Source of the DNA: Candidatus Delongbacteria bacterium
GTDB taxonomy: Bacteria > UBA4055
Direction of reading: 5' to 3'
Assembly: GCA_007124045.1 (NCBI GenBank)
Contig: SLFX01000142.1
Span: 1-41,053, forward strand
DNA length: 41,053 nt
Shown here: piece after piece, positions 1 through 8,886 of the stretch
Numbering within the stretch: the stretch's first letter is position 1
How the letters are laid out: each line of letters opens with the position of its first letter
Made by a program: the position numbers and the translations under genes
The notes under the pieces: generated by a model
What the model was told of the DNA's origin: nothing
The model's database searches: none
Seen by the model: the letters and a program-made list of their open reading frames with translations, nothing else

Positions 1-375
1 CGCATTCCTGTTTATATCACATCCCGTGCAGTCAATGCCGGCCTCTTCACAAACATCGAGAAAAAACCCGAGTCCTGAACCGATGTCAAGGATTTTAAGT
101 TTCCGCCGTTCCTTTTCCGTATATTCAAGTACTTTCTTAAGCTGATCTCGAAATCTTTTTTTCTGATATTTTTCCTGTTCGAGATAAACATCCTCTGCAT
201 TATAACTGCCGTCAACGCTCTTTAAATAATCATCATTGCAGAGAGGATCGCACCAAAGCAGACCGCATTCTCTACATTCGAGAACTTTATAGCTATAACC
301 CCTGCCGTAAAATATTCCTTTTGAATCCTTTCCGCAGAATTCGCAGTAATCCTGATTGAAGCAGGTCTTTTCCAA
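1..375 (-). CDS. SAM-dependent class I methyltransferase with N-terminal zinc-ribbon-like Cys motif (partial, runs off window start; TTG start)
   Basis: Manual minus-strand translation: (M)EKTCFNQDYCEFCGKDSKGIFYGRGYSYKVLECRECGLLWCDPLCNDDYLKS...RRKLKILDIGSGLGFFLDVCEEAGIDCTGCDINRNA. Two CxxC pairs and SAM motif I (ILDIGSGLGFFL). TTG start directly abuts the ribBA stop. Absent from the supplied ORF track. Confidence 0.8.
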   Translation of the reverse strand, partial: MEKTCFNQDYCEFCGKDSKGIFYGRGYSYKVLECRECGLLWCDPLCNDDYLKSVDGSYNAEDVYLEQEKYQKKRFRDQLKKVLEYTEKERRKLKILDIGSGLGFFLDVCEEAGIDCTGCDINRNA

Positions 376-1590
376 CTATCTGCTGTCCTTTGTGCTTTCA
401 AGTATGAGATGACCCATTTTGTCTCTTTTGGTTTTAAGATAGTATTCGTTCTCCGGTTTGGAACAGATCTCTATCGGGACTCTTTCAACATTAGACAGTC
501 CGTAACCTTTTATTCCGACTATTTTCTTCGGGTTATTGGTCATGAGTCTTATATTTCTGACTCCGAGATCAACAAGTATCTGCGCTCCTATTCCGTAATC
601 TCTCAGGTCAGCAGCATAGCCGAGCTCTTCATTAGCCTCAACAGTGTCCAATCCGCTATCCTGAAGGTGATATGCCTTGATCTTGGCCCTTAAGCCTATT
701 CCTCTACCTTCCTGTCTCATATAAATTAGTACGCCTCTTCCCTCTCTGGAGATCATCTCCATTGCATTGTGAAGCTGGTCGCCGCAGTCGCATCTCGCAC
801 TTCCGAAAACATCTCCGGTCAGGCATTCGGAATGCACCCTTACAAGAACAGGTTCTTGCGTGTTCAAATCACCTTTAACGAGCGCGATATGCTCCTGATC
901 ATCAGTTTTTGAAATGTAATACCTGATCTCGAACTCACCGTAAGCAGTTGGAAGTTTTGCAACAGTTTCGCACTCTATAAGTTTCTCACTCTTTCTCCGG
1001 TACGCAATAAGATCCTGTATCGTTCCCATTTTTATACCGTGCCGTTTTGCGAATTCCTTAAGGTCGGGATATCTGGCCATACTTCCGTCGTCGTTCATGA
1101 TCTCGCATATCACTCCCGAAGGATCAAGGCCGGCAAGTCGGGCGAGATCGACTGCTGCTTCCGTGTGTCCCGCTCTTACAAGGACTCCTCCGTCTTTGGC
1201 TATAAGAGGAAACATGTGTCCGGGTTTCGCGAAATCCTCGGGACGGGATGCAGGATCAAGCAGCGCTATTATGGTCTTGTATCTGTCGAATGCTGATATG
1301 CCGGTAGTGGTCCCATGCCTGTAATCTATTGAGACCGTGAAGTTCGTGTGTTTCGATTCAGTATTCCTGTCCGTCATCAGTTCAAGTTCTTTCAGCTTTG
1401 CCGTCTCCTCGGTCACGGGCATACATATAAGTCCTCTGGCGAATTTTGTCATGAAATTAACGGCCTCGGGGGTTATTTTTTCCGCCGCTATGACTATATC
1501 ACCCTCGTTTTCCCTGTTCTCATCATCGAGCAGGATTATCATCTTGCCATGTTTAATGTCATTTATTAGCTCTTCTGTTGTGCTGAACAT
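376..1590 (-). CDS. ribBA: Bifunctional 3,4-dihydroxy-2-butanone 4-phosphate synthase / GTP cyclohydrolase II
   Basis: Rib[17 protein letters not shown] and [14 protein letters not shown]; Rib[32 protein letters not shown]. Confidence 0.96.
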   Translation of the reverse strand: MFSTTEELINDIKHGKMIILLDDENRENEGDIVIAAEKITPEAVNFMTKFARGLICMPVTEETAKLKELELMTDRNTESKHTNFTVSIDYRHGTTTGISAFDRYKTIIALLDPASRPEDFAKPGHMFPLIAKDGGVLVRAGHTEAAVDLARLAGLDPSGVICEIMNDDGSMARYPDLKEFAKRHGIKMGTIQDLIAYRRKSEKLIECETVAKLPTAYGEFEIRYYISKTDDQEHIALVKGDLNTQEPVLVRVHSECLTGDVFGSARCDCGDQLHNAMEMISREGRGVLIYMRQEGRGIGLRAKIKAYHLQDSGLDTVEANEELGYAADLRDYGIGAQILVDLGVRNIRLMTNNPKKIVGIKGYGLSNVERVPIEICSKPENEYYLKTKRDKMGHLILESTKDSR

Positions 1591-2223
1591 TTAGTATCCC
1601 AAATCTGTTAGTTTTTCAATTGTAACCCCTTCAGTTCGGGGTTTTAAAAATTTTTCTATATATCTTCCGATAATATCTGTCTCAATATTGATGTTATACC
1701 CTGTTTTCCAGTTTTTTACCGTAGTGTTCTTTTCTGTATGAGGTATTACAGCTACTCTGAATTCTTCGTCCTTAACTTCCGCTACTGTCAGGCTGATACC
1801 GTCAAGACAGACCGATCCTTTTGCCACTATGTACGATGAAGTTGCTATGTCGGTCTTTATCCAGAACTCTTTGCCGTTTTCTCTCGGAATTATTCTGATA
1901 ATTTTCCCCGACCCGTCAACATGTCCCTGAACTATATGGCCGTCAAGTTTTCCATCAGCTCTGAGAGCAGGTTCGAGGTTGACTTCATCTCCCGGCTTAA
2001 AACCGTTGATATTTGTTCTCGACACAGTCTCTCTGACAGCCTGTACCGTAAACCCTTTTTCGCTTTTCGAAACAACCGTAAGACATACACCGTTCACGGA
2101 TATCGAATCATCAACTTCCGATTCTTTGCACACCTTTTCAGAAGTCAGACTGATCAAATAACCGTCTGCTGAACGGGTGATGTTTTTTACACTGCCTATT
2201 TCTTTTATGATCCCGGTAAACAT
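1591..2223 (-). CDS. ribE: Riboflavin synthase alpha subunit
   Basis: MFTGIIKEIGSV start, internal duplicated lumazine-binding domains (SVNGVCLTV / CLDGISLTV), GHIVQGHVDG. Confidence 0.95.
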   Translation of the reverse strand: MFTGIIKEIGSVKNITRSADGYLISLTSEKVCKESEVDDSISVNGVCLTVVSKSEKGFTVQAVRETVSRTNINGFKPGDEVNLEPALRADGKLDGHIVQGHVDGSGKIIRIIPRENGKEFWIKTDIATSSYIVAKGSVCLDGISLTVAEVKDEEFRVAVIPHTEKNTTVKNWKTGYNINIETDIIGRYIEKFLKPRTEGVTIEKLTDLGY

Positions 2224-2999
2224 TATTCCCCGCTTTCAGAAGAAATCTTCTCCCGTTCGGTTTCTCTTCTGTTCTTATCGAGCAGGTTAGTAAAAACACC
2301 CGAAAGAACAAACAGTGTCATTATTGGAAAAAGTAGCGACATCTTAAGCTTGACTATCAAGATAACAGATACAATAACCGCCAGTATCTTAATCTGTCTC
2401 ATAATGTAATTTTCGCCTTTTTTAAAAAGAAGAGGAAATCCATGATATTCTATCCTGGATATCATCAGGTATGAAACCGCAACCGATGTAAATGTAAGCC
2501 ATTTAAAATGTATTATCTCGCCGTACTGCTCTAATTCAAAAAGTACAAATGAAATAATTGTCAGAGCCGCTGCCGGAGAAGGAAGTCCGCTGAAAGACTT
2601 TTTTACATTGTGGTCAACAAGCTCGGAATTGTACCTTGCCAATCTTATACTTGCAAAGAGGAGAGGCATAAAAGAAAATATTAGAATAAAATGACTTAAG
2701 TCCTCAATTCCCGGATATTTAGATATATAAACATTTTTGTAGAGCATAAACATAAGTATCGAAGGCGCCATTCCAAAAGTTATTACATCCGCAAGGGAAT
2801 CGAATTCAACTCCAAAATCCGAAGTACTCTTGACCAATCTTGCAACTTTGCCGTCAAGTGCATCACATATGCCGCCGAGAATAACAAAATAACATGCCCA
2901 GAGATAGCTTCCCTGTATTGAAAATGTAACAGACCAAAAACCGAAAAACATATTTCCTATGGTCAACGAATTCGGAAAAACCGCCATTCTTTTTCCCAT
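2223..2999 (-). CDS. pssA: CDP-diacylglycerol--serine O-phosphatidyltransferase
   Basis: CDP-alcohol phosphotransferase motif DALDGKVARL...FGVEFDSLAD (DGxxAR..G..[FL]D...D), multiple TM helices. Confidence 0.92.
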   Translation of the reverse strand: MGKRMAVFPNSLTIGNMFFGFWSVTFSIQGSYLWACYFVILGGICDALDGKVARLVKSTSDFGVEFDSLADVITFGMAPSILMFMLYKNVYISKYPGIEDLSHFILIFSFMPLLFASIRLARYNSELVDHNVKKSFSGLPSPAAALTIISFVLFELEQYGEIIHFKWLTFTSVAVSYLMISRIEYHGFPLLFKKGENYIMRQIKILAVIVSVILIVKLKMSLLFPIMTLFVLSGVFTNLLDKNRRETEREKISSESGE

Positions 3000-3008
3000 A
3001 AAATACTC

Positions 3009-3692
3009 CTAACTGAAAAATTCTCCAAGAACGGTTTGTCCCGCCTTCACCCTGTCTCCGACTTTTACTGTCAGATCACACTCCACAGGCAGTATAAGGT
3101 CAACTCTGGATCCGAATTTTATCAGACCAAGCTTTTGACCCTGTTCGACTTCGTCACCGATATCTGCATAACAAACTATCCTTTTTGCAATAAGTCCGGC
3201 TATCTGCTTGACAGTCACCATGTTTTCCCCCGACCTGATACCTATTATAGTCTGCTCATTATATTCGGATGCTTTATCATTCCAGGCTGCCATAAACTTG
3301 CCTTTTTTGTAATTCAGATGCTCAACTTTGCCTTTTACCGGATATCTGTTGACATGGACATCAAAAACATTCATAAATATTGAAACTATCTGGGATTCTT
3401 CCATCCTGTATTCCTCATCCAGATAGTTACCGACATTTATTACTTTCCCGTCGGCAGGAGAAATAATTGCCCTTGTGTTCTCCTCCTCCATATCAATATA
3501 TCTGTCAGGGTCTCTGAAAAACCAGAACGAGAAAATAAAAACCAACATAAAAAACAGCGCTGCTGCAATAAGTCCATACAGTATAATTTCGTGGTGTTTC
3601 CACTGTGTGAAAACCAATATGAGACTCAATAAAAAAACCATCAAAAGTTTCTTTATTACGCTTCCGCTTCCAGTTGCCAGCTTATATGACAT
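3009..3692 (-). CDS. psd: Phosphatidylserine decarboxylase (short/archaeal-type)
   Basis: ISPADGKV, MNVFDVHVNRYPVKG, self-cleavage-site context KFGSRVDLILP. Confidence 0.92.
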   Translation of the reverse strand: MSYKLATGSGSVIKKLLMVFLLSLILVFTQWKHHEIILYGLIAAALFFMLVFIFSFWFFRDPDRYIDMEEENTRAIISPADGKVINVGNYLDEEYRMEESQIVSIFMNVFDVHVNRYPVKGKVEHLNYKKGKFMAAWNDKASEYNEQTIIGIRSGENMVTVKQIAGLIAKRIVCYADIGDEVEQGQKLGLIKFGSRVDLILPVECDLTVKVGDRVKAGQTVLGEFFS

Positions 3693-3703
3693 ATCTACCC
3701 CTG

Positions 3704-4858
3704 TTATTGTTTTATTTTGAATGATTCAAGTATGAGGTTAAGCCTCTTATAATCTCCGTTTCTGTACACAACGAAATCAACATTATCTCCTACCTTGTAG
3801 TCCCTTATCTCCATCAAAGCTCTGCCCATATCATGAAAACTGTTTATTCTTACATTGTCAACCGCTATTATAATATCGCCCTCAATAAATCCGGCCTTTC
3901 CTGCAGGACTTTCCTCCTGTATTTCTTCAACGAAAACACCTTTGATCATTCCGGCTTGGTCATGATAATTAGAAAGTTTTGCGAATCCGAAATAAAAATC
4001 CCTGTCCACATAGCCTTTTTCAATGAGTGTCATAGCTATATCTTTTACCTTCATTATCGGTATGGCGAAACCTATTCCTGTACTGCCGCCTTCTTTTGCG
4101 GAATATATCATAGTGTTCATTCCTATGACTTCCCCTTTGGAGTTAGCCAGCGGCCCACCTGAATTTCCGGGATTTATAGACGCATCGGTCTGTATCATTC
4201 TCTCATAGAAATGCCTGTCCGCTGGACTGTATCCAAAACTTATATTGACACCCGAAACCACACCTACAGTTATCAGGGGCTGATTAACATACTCGAAAAG
4301 ACCGTAAGGATTCCCGAATGCTATAACCCATTCTCCTATCGTTACTTCAGATGAGCTTTTTGGAACCGTATAGAGATGATCTCCGGCATCGATCTTTAGG
4401 ACCGCAATGTCACTTCTTTCATCGGATCCTATTATCTCTGCTTCATACTCCCTTCCTTCTGTTGTAGTTACCAGTATCCTTTTCGCATTAATTATGACAT
4501 GATGGTTGGTTATTATATATCCTTCCGGAGAAAAAACAAACCCGCTTCCCATGCTGGGAACTATCCTGCTTCTGAATTGCGGAGGAAAGAAGTTTGAAAA
4601 GAAAGGATCGTTGTCAAATGGTGTGCGAAGTTTCTCTTTTTTAGTTTTAAGGACATTAATGCCTACCACTGCGGGACTTACTTTTTTCACAGCCAGTGTT
4701 ATAGCACTTTCCCTGTCCTGATTTATAATTTCAGAGATCGAAATCCTTTCGTTATTGCCTGAAGTTATTATGTTTTTACTCAGTCCGAGAAAAAAAAGTA
4801 TCGCTGCTATCAGCAGTCCTGTGAGGATACCGTGTATGAAATATTTAAAAGGCTGCAT
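3704..4858 (-). CDS. Trypsin-like periplasmic serine protease with PDZ domain (DegP/HtrA family)
   Basis: Catalytic triad contexts NHHVI, RSDIAVLKI, GNSGGPL; C-terminal PDZ; N-terminal TM/signal anchor. Confidence 0.92.
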   Translation of the reverse strand: MQPFKYFIHGILTGLLIAAILFFLGLSKNIITSGNNERISISEIINQDRESAITLAVKKVSPAVVGINVLKTKKEKLRTPFDNDPFFSNFFPPQFRSRIVPSMGSGFVFSPEGYIITNHHVIINAKRILVTTTEGREYEAEIIGSDERSDIAVLKIDAGDHLYTVPKSSSEVTIGEWVIAFGNPYGLFEYVNQPLITVGVVSGVNISFGYSPADRHFYERMIQTDASINPGNSGGPLANSKGEVIGMNTMIYSAKEGGSTGIGFAIPIMKVKDIAMTLIEKGYVDRDFYFGFAKLSNYHDQAGMIKGVFVEEIQEESPAGKAGFIEGDIIIAVDNVRINSFHDMGRALMEIRDYKVGDNVDFVVYRNGDYKRLNLILESFKIKQ

Positions 4859-4894
4859 ACCCGCTCTTTATCTCTCTCTTTTAATACGGTTACA

Positions 4895-4923
4895 AATATA
4901 AGTCGCGACTGCTGTTTTTTCAA
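4895..4923 (-). promoter_or_regulatory. Candidate promoter TTGAAA-N17-TATATT for the degP-psd-pssA-rib run
   Basis: Plus-strand AATATA 4895-4900, 17-nt spacer, TTTCAA 4918-4923; the spacer contains the 10-bp palindrome AGTCGCGACT (4901-4910). Confidence 0.55.
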
Positions 4924-5002
4924 TAAGAAAATCAATAATATTCCGATTAAAATAGTTTTGGAAATTCATAAACTTTTTATTTAAATTTAGGGTTGTAAAA
5001 TT

Positions 5003-7015
5003 ATGGAGTTCGAAATGAAGAAAGATTTTAAAGCTCAGATACTCGAAGGAATACCCTCGGAACTTCCCGAAGTTCAGCCTTACGACAAAACTATAAACCA
5101 TGCGCCGAAAAGAAAAGATATTCTTAGCAAAGACGAGAAAAAGCTCGCATTGAAGAACGCTCTGAGATATTTTGACAACAAACATCATAAGATACTTGCG
5201 CCGGAGTTTCTGGATGAGCTCAAGACTTTCGGCAGAATATACATGTACCGCTTCAGACCAACCCATAAAATTTACGCCCGTTCGATAGAAGAATTCCCGC
5301 ACAGATCGAAGCAAGCCGCAGCGATAATGTTAATGCTTTCAAATAATCTTGACTACGCCGTGGCTCAGCATCCTCACGAACTGATAACCTACGGCGGGAA
5401 CGGGGCAGTTTTTCAGAACTGGGCGCAGTACAGGCTGACGATGAAATACCTTGCCGAAATGACCGATGAGCAGACCCTCGTAATGTATTCCGGCCACCCG
5501 ATGGGGCTTTTCCCCTCTCACAAGGATGCACCGAGGGTCGTTGTCACGAACGGGATGGTTATTCCGAACTATTCCAAGCCTGACGACTGGGAAAGGTTCA
5601 ACGCGCTGGGAGTTAGTCAGTACGGACAGATGACCGCCGGATCTTTCATGTATATCGGCCCTCAGGGTATCGTCCACGGCACGACCATCACCGTGCTCAA
5701 CGCAGGCAGGAAGATCGGAAAATCGGGACTCGGCGGGAAGCTGTTCGTATCGTCAGGTCTGGGAGGGATGAGCGGAGCGCAGGCGAAGGCGGCAGTGATA
5801 GCCGGAGCGATCGGAGTTATAGCCGAGATCAACCCGAAGGCCGTTCATACCAGGCACTCCCAGAACTGGGTTGACGAGGTTTATGAAGATCTGAATAAAC
5901 TGATCAAAAGAATAGAAAAGGCGAAAAAAAATAAAGAAGCGGTTTCCCTCGCTTATCAGGGCAACATTGTTGACCTCTGGGAAAAATTCGTTGAAGAAGG
6001 AATGCATGTTGAGCTCGGATCTGACCAGACATCTCTTCATAATCCGTGGGCAGGCGGATACTATCCTGCGGGGCTCTCCTATGAAGAATCGAACAAAATG
6101 ATCGCGAACGATCCTGAGAAGTTTAAAAAGAAAGTTCATGATAGCCTCAAAAGACAGGTGAACGCCATAAACAAACTGACAGCGAAAGGCATGTATTTCT
6201 TCGATTACGGCAACGCTTTCCTGCTTGAAGCATCGAGAGCGGGTGCGGACATTATGAAAAAAGACGGAAATTTCAAATACCCCTCTTATGTTCAGGACAT
6301 AATGGGCCCGATGTGCTTCGACTACGGTTTCGGACCGTTCAGATGGGTATGCGCATCGTCAAAGCCGGAGGATCTCGACAAGACGGACCTGATAGCTCTG
6401 AAAGTGCTTGAAAAACTCGCAAAAAAAGCGCCTGCGGAAATTACTCAGCAGATGCAGGATAATATAAGGTGGATAAGAGAAGCCAAAAAGAACAAAATGG
6501 TGGTCGGGTCGCAGGCTCGTATCCTCTACGCCGACGCGGAAGGCCGTATCGAGATCGCGAAGGCCTTCAACAGCGCGATCCGGAAGGGCGAAATATCTGC
6601 GCCGGTCGTGCTCGGCAGGGACCATCATGATGTTTCGGGAACGGATTCGCCCTACAGGGAAACATCGAACATTTATGACGGTTCGCGCTTTACCGCCGAT
6701 ATGGCTATCCACAATGTGATAGGCGACTCTTTCAGAGGCGCGACCTGGGTATCTATCCATAACGGCGGCGGCGTCGGCTGGGGCGAGGTGATCAACGGCG
6801 GGTTCGGCATGGTGCTTGACGGCTCAAAGGATTCTGAAAGAAGACTCAAGTCAATGCTGTTCTGGGATGTGAATAACGGAATATCGAGAAGAAGCTGGGC
6901 AAGGAACGAGGGAGCCGTATTCGCGATAAAACGGGCAATGGAGTCGAACCCCGGCCTTAAGGTCACTCTGCCGAATATCGCTGACGATAAGCTTATAGAC
7001 GGACTTGTAAAATGA
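5003..7015 (+). CDS. hutU: Urocanate hydratase (long ~670-aa form)
   Basis: YSGHPMGLFPSHKDAPRVVVTNGMVIPNYS, GVSQYGQMTAGSFMYIGPQGIVHGTTITVLNAGR, DYGFGPFRWVCASS, GSQARILYADAEGR. Confidence 0.93.
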   Translation: MEFEMKKDFKAQILEGIPSELPEVQPYDKTINHAPKRKDILSKDEKKLALKNALRYFDNKHHKILAPEFLDELKTFGRIYMYRFRPTHKIYARSIEEFPHRSKQAAAIMLMLSNNLDYAVAQHPHELITYGGNGAVFQNWAQYRLTMKYLAEMTDEQTLVMYSGHPMGLFPSHKDAPRVVVTNGMVIPNYSKPDDWERFNALGVSQYGQMTAGSFMYIGPQGIVHGTTITVLNAGRKIGKSGLGGKLFVSSGLGGMSGAQAKAAVIAGAIGVIAEINPKAVHTRHSQNWVDEVYEDLNKLIKRIEKAKKNKEAVSLAYQGNIVDLWEKFVEEGMHVELGSDQTSLHNPWAGGYYPAGLSYEESNKMIANDPEKFKKKVHDSLKRQVNAINKLTAKGMYFFDYGNAFLLEASRAGADIMKKDGNFKYPSYVQDIMGPMCFDYGFGPFRWVCASSKPEDLDKTDLIALKVLEKLAKKAPAEITQQMQDNIRWIREAKKNKMVVGSQARILYADAEGRIEIAKAFNSAIRKGEISAPVVLGRDHHDVSGTDSPYRETSNIYDGSRFTADMAIHNVIGDSFRGATWVSIHNGGGVGWGEVINGGFGMVLDGSKDSERRLKSMLFWDVNNGISRRSWARNEGAVFAIKRAMESNPGLKVTLPNIADDKLIDGLVK

Positions 7016-8184
7016 AGTACGATTTCGATAAGGGAATAGACAGGCGAAATACCTCCTGCGTGAAATGGGACATGAACAGTATCATTTTCGGCAGAGAGGA
7101 TGTTCTTCCCCTATGGGTCGCGGACATGGACTTTGAAGTCCCGCCCTGCGTGACCGAAGCGATCCTCAAAAGAGCCTCTCACCCGGCATACGGCTACACT
7201 TTTTATCCGGACAGTCTGTATGAAGCCGTAATGACCTGGGAGAAAAACAGGCACGGCTGGACAATAAAAAAAGACTGGATCGCGTTCGTATCCGGCATAG
7301 TCCCCGCGATCAACTTCCTCATAGACTGCTTTACAAAAGAAGGCGACGGGATCGTTATTCAGACGCCGGTATATCCGCCCTTCATAACAAGCTGTAACAG
7401 CCAGAACCGCAAACTTATAACAAGCCCGTTTATCATAAAGAACGATCAGTATGAGATTGACTTTTCCGACCTGGAAAATAAACTTTCAGGCGCAAAAATG
7501 CTTATTCTTTCAAACCCCCACAATCCGCTTGGAAGATGCTACAAAAAAGACGAACTTCTCAGGATCGGAGAACTGTGCCTGAAGCATAAAGTGATCCTTG
7601 TGAGCGACGAGATACATCAGGATATCGTTTTTTCCGGAGCAGAACATATCTGTACAGCCTCGATATCGGAAGAGATATCCGATATTACAGTAACACTTAT
7701 CGCACCTAGCAAGACCTTCAACATTCCCGGGCTCGGCATGTCCGCCGCGGTTATCGAAAATAAAGAGATTTACGATAAATTCGTGTGGTATCTCAGGAAT
7801 AAAGTTCATAATCAGGTCAATATCTTCGGGATAACGGCCGGCGAAGCAGCTTACAGAGGCGGCGGGGAATGGCTCGATGAGCTTCTTATTTACCTTGAAG
7901 CCAACAGAGATTTCGCGATGGAATTTATAGGCAAAAATATACCTTTTATCAAACCTGTCAAACCAGACTCGACCTATCTTATGTGGCTTGATCTTACCGG
8001 ACTTAACCTTGTGCACAGTGAACTGGAAAACCTGCTCGTAAAAAAAGCCGGGATCGGACTTTTTTCCGGAATTCTTTTCGGAGATGAGGGGAAAGGTTTT
8101 ATGAGGCTTAATTTCGCCTGCCCGCGTTCAACTCTGATAAAAGGTCTTGAAATGATCAGATCTGCTTTCGATCATCTGGCATGA
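7012..8184 (+). CDS. PLP-dependent MalY/PatB-type C-S lyase (cystathionine beta-lyase-like aminotransferase fold)
   Basis: PLWVADMDFEVPP..V, SNPHNPLGR, SDEIHQDIVF, PSKTFNIPGLGMSAAV (PLP Lys context). ATGA overlap with hutU. Confidence 0.88.
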   Translation: MKYDFDKGIDRRNTSCVKWDMNSIIFGREDVLPLWVADMDFEVPPCVTEAILKRASHPAYGYTFYPDSLYEAVMTWEKNRHGWTIKKDWIAFVSGIVPAINFLIDCFTKEGDGIVIQTPVYPPFITSCNSQNRKLITSPFIIKNDQYEIDFSDLENKLSGAKMLILSNPHNPLGRCYKKDELLRIGELCLKHKVILVSDEIHQDIVFSGAEHICTASISEEISDITVTLIAPSKTFNIPGLGMSAAVIENKEIYDKFVWYLRNKVHNQVNIFGITAGEAAYRGGGEWLDELLIYLEANRDFAMEFIGKNIPFIKPVKPDSTYLMWLDLTGLNLVHSELENLLVKKAGIGLFSGILFGDEGKGFMRLNFACPRSTLIKGLEMIRSAFDHLA

Positions 8185-8663
8185 AGAAGCATTTTCTCGG
8201 ACGGAGTCTTATAAAAAATAAGCTTTTCCTGAATACCTGAGATAATTTTCTCCAGGATACCTCCCCTTCTTGCGTGTGCTATAAACAAATCGTCTGATAA
8301 AAAAATTATGAGTTTATTCCTGAGTTCAGCGGAAAAATGAAAGTAATCAGAAACTTTCGAGTATGAAGGATAAACAATAAGTAACCTGCCTTCTGATACC
8401 GATCTTTTCACATCTTCTCTCAAACTACCTCTTAGTGGTTTCGAAAGAACTAGAATAATTCTCGATCTTCCGTTAATCAGCTGACGGAAAGCCTTTTTCT
8501 CAACATCTGAATGATGCCCTATAACTACACATTCATTTTTGTCTTTCTGTTCCGCTATCCATTTTCCAGTTCTGTCAGCAGAGTATGACGGTAGATTTCT
8601 GGAACTGAGAAAACCGACTTTTCTTTCTTTCAGTATCTCCTGATTTCCGTGGTAACTTAGCAT
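8172..8663 (-). CDS. Small DprA/SLOG-superfamily-like Rossmann protein
   Basis: VGFLSSRNLPSYSADRTGKWI... FSAELRNKLIIFLSDDLFIAHARRGG resembles the DprA-like (SMF) pattern; AAAGGAGG RBS upstream of ATG. Confidence 0.55.
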   Translation of the reverse strand: MLSYHGNQEILKERKVGFLSSRNLPSYSADRTGKWIAEQKDKNECVVIGHHSDVEKKAFRQLINGRSRIILVLSKPLRGSLREDVKRSVSEGRLLIVYPSYSKVSDYFHFSAELRNKLIIFLSDDLFIAHARRGGILEKIISGIQEKLIFYKTPSEKMLLHAR

Positions 8664-8886
8664 TTGATGCCTCCTTTTTTAATTTCAACGGTAATATAAA
8701 AGAGCAAAGGCTCAAATAGTGAGCCCCAAAGAAATAATTAAAAAAATATTCCGGATTGTCATAGAAGGCAGTAAAACATGTCACTATCTGATAATAATCC
8801 TTCTTTTTTATGCCTGAATATTGTTTGGCTCTATTTTTGCAATAAGATAATTTTTAAAATTCTAATTTGAAATAAAGGAGTCAAAA

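Noticed and set aside
1591-2999. FMN riboswitch ahead of ribE/ribBA
   Set aside because: ribE overlaps pssA by 1 nt and ribBA abuts ribE, so there is no leader space.
4893-4923. Bacteroidetes-type -33/-7 promoter (TTG-N20-TATATTTG)
   Set aside because: TTG-N20-TAnnTT is equally a sigma70 TTGnnn-N17-TAtatT promoter. Other sites (23094, 19415, 34116) have canonical sigma70 hexamers, so a special class is not needed.
5253-6966. Several minus-strand ORFs of 90-133 aa opposite hutU (5253-5531, 5339-5677, 5753-6139, 6359-6760, 6673-6966)
   Set aside because: Antisense shadows of a strongly supported, higher-GC CDS; Arg/His/Pro-rich composition and no recognisable motifs.
8664-8886. CIRCE (HrcA) element or clear heat-shock promoter upstream of htpG
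   Set aside because: No TTAGCACTC-N9-GAGTGCTAA-like inverted repeat found; only a weak TTGTTT-N19-GATAAT.
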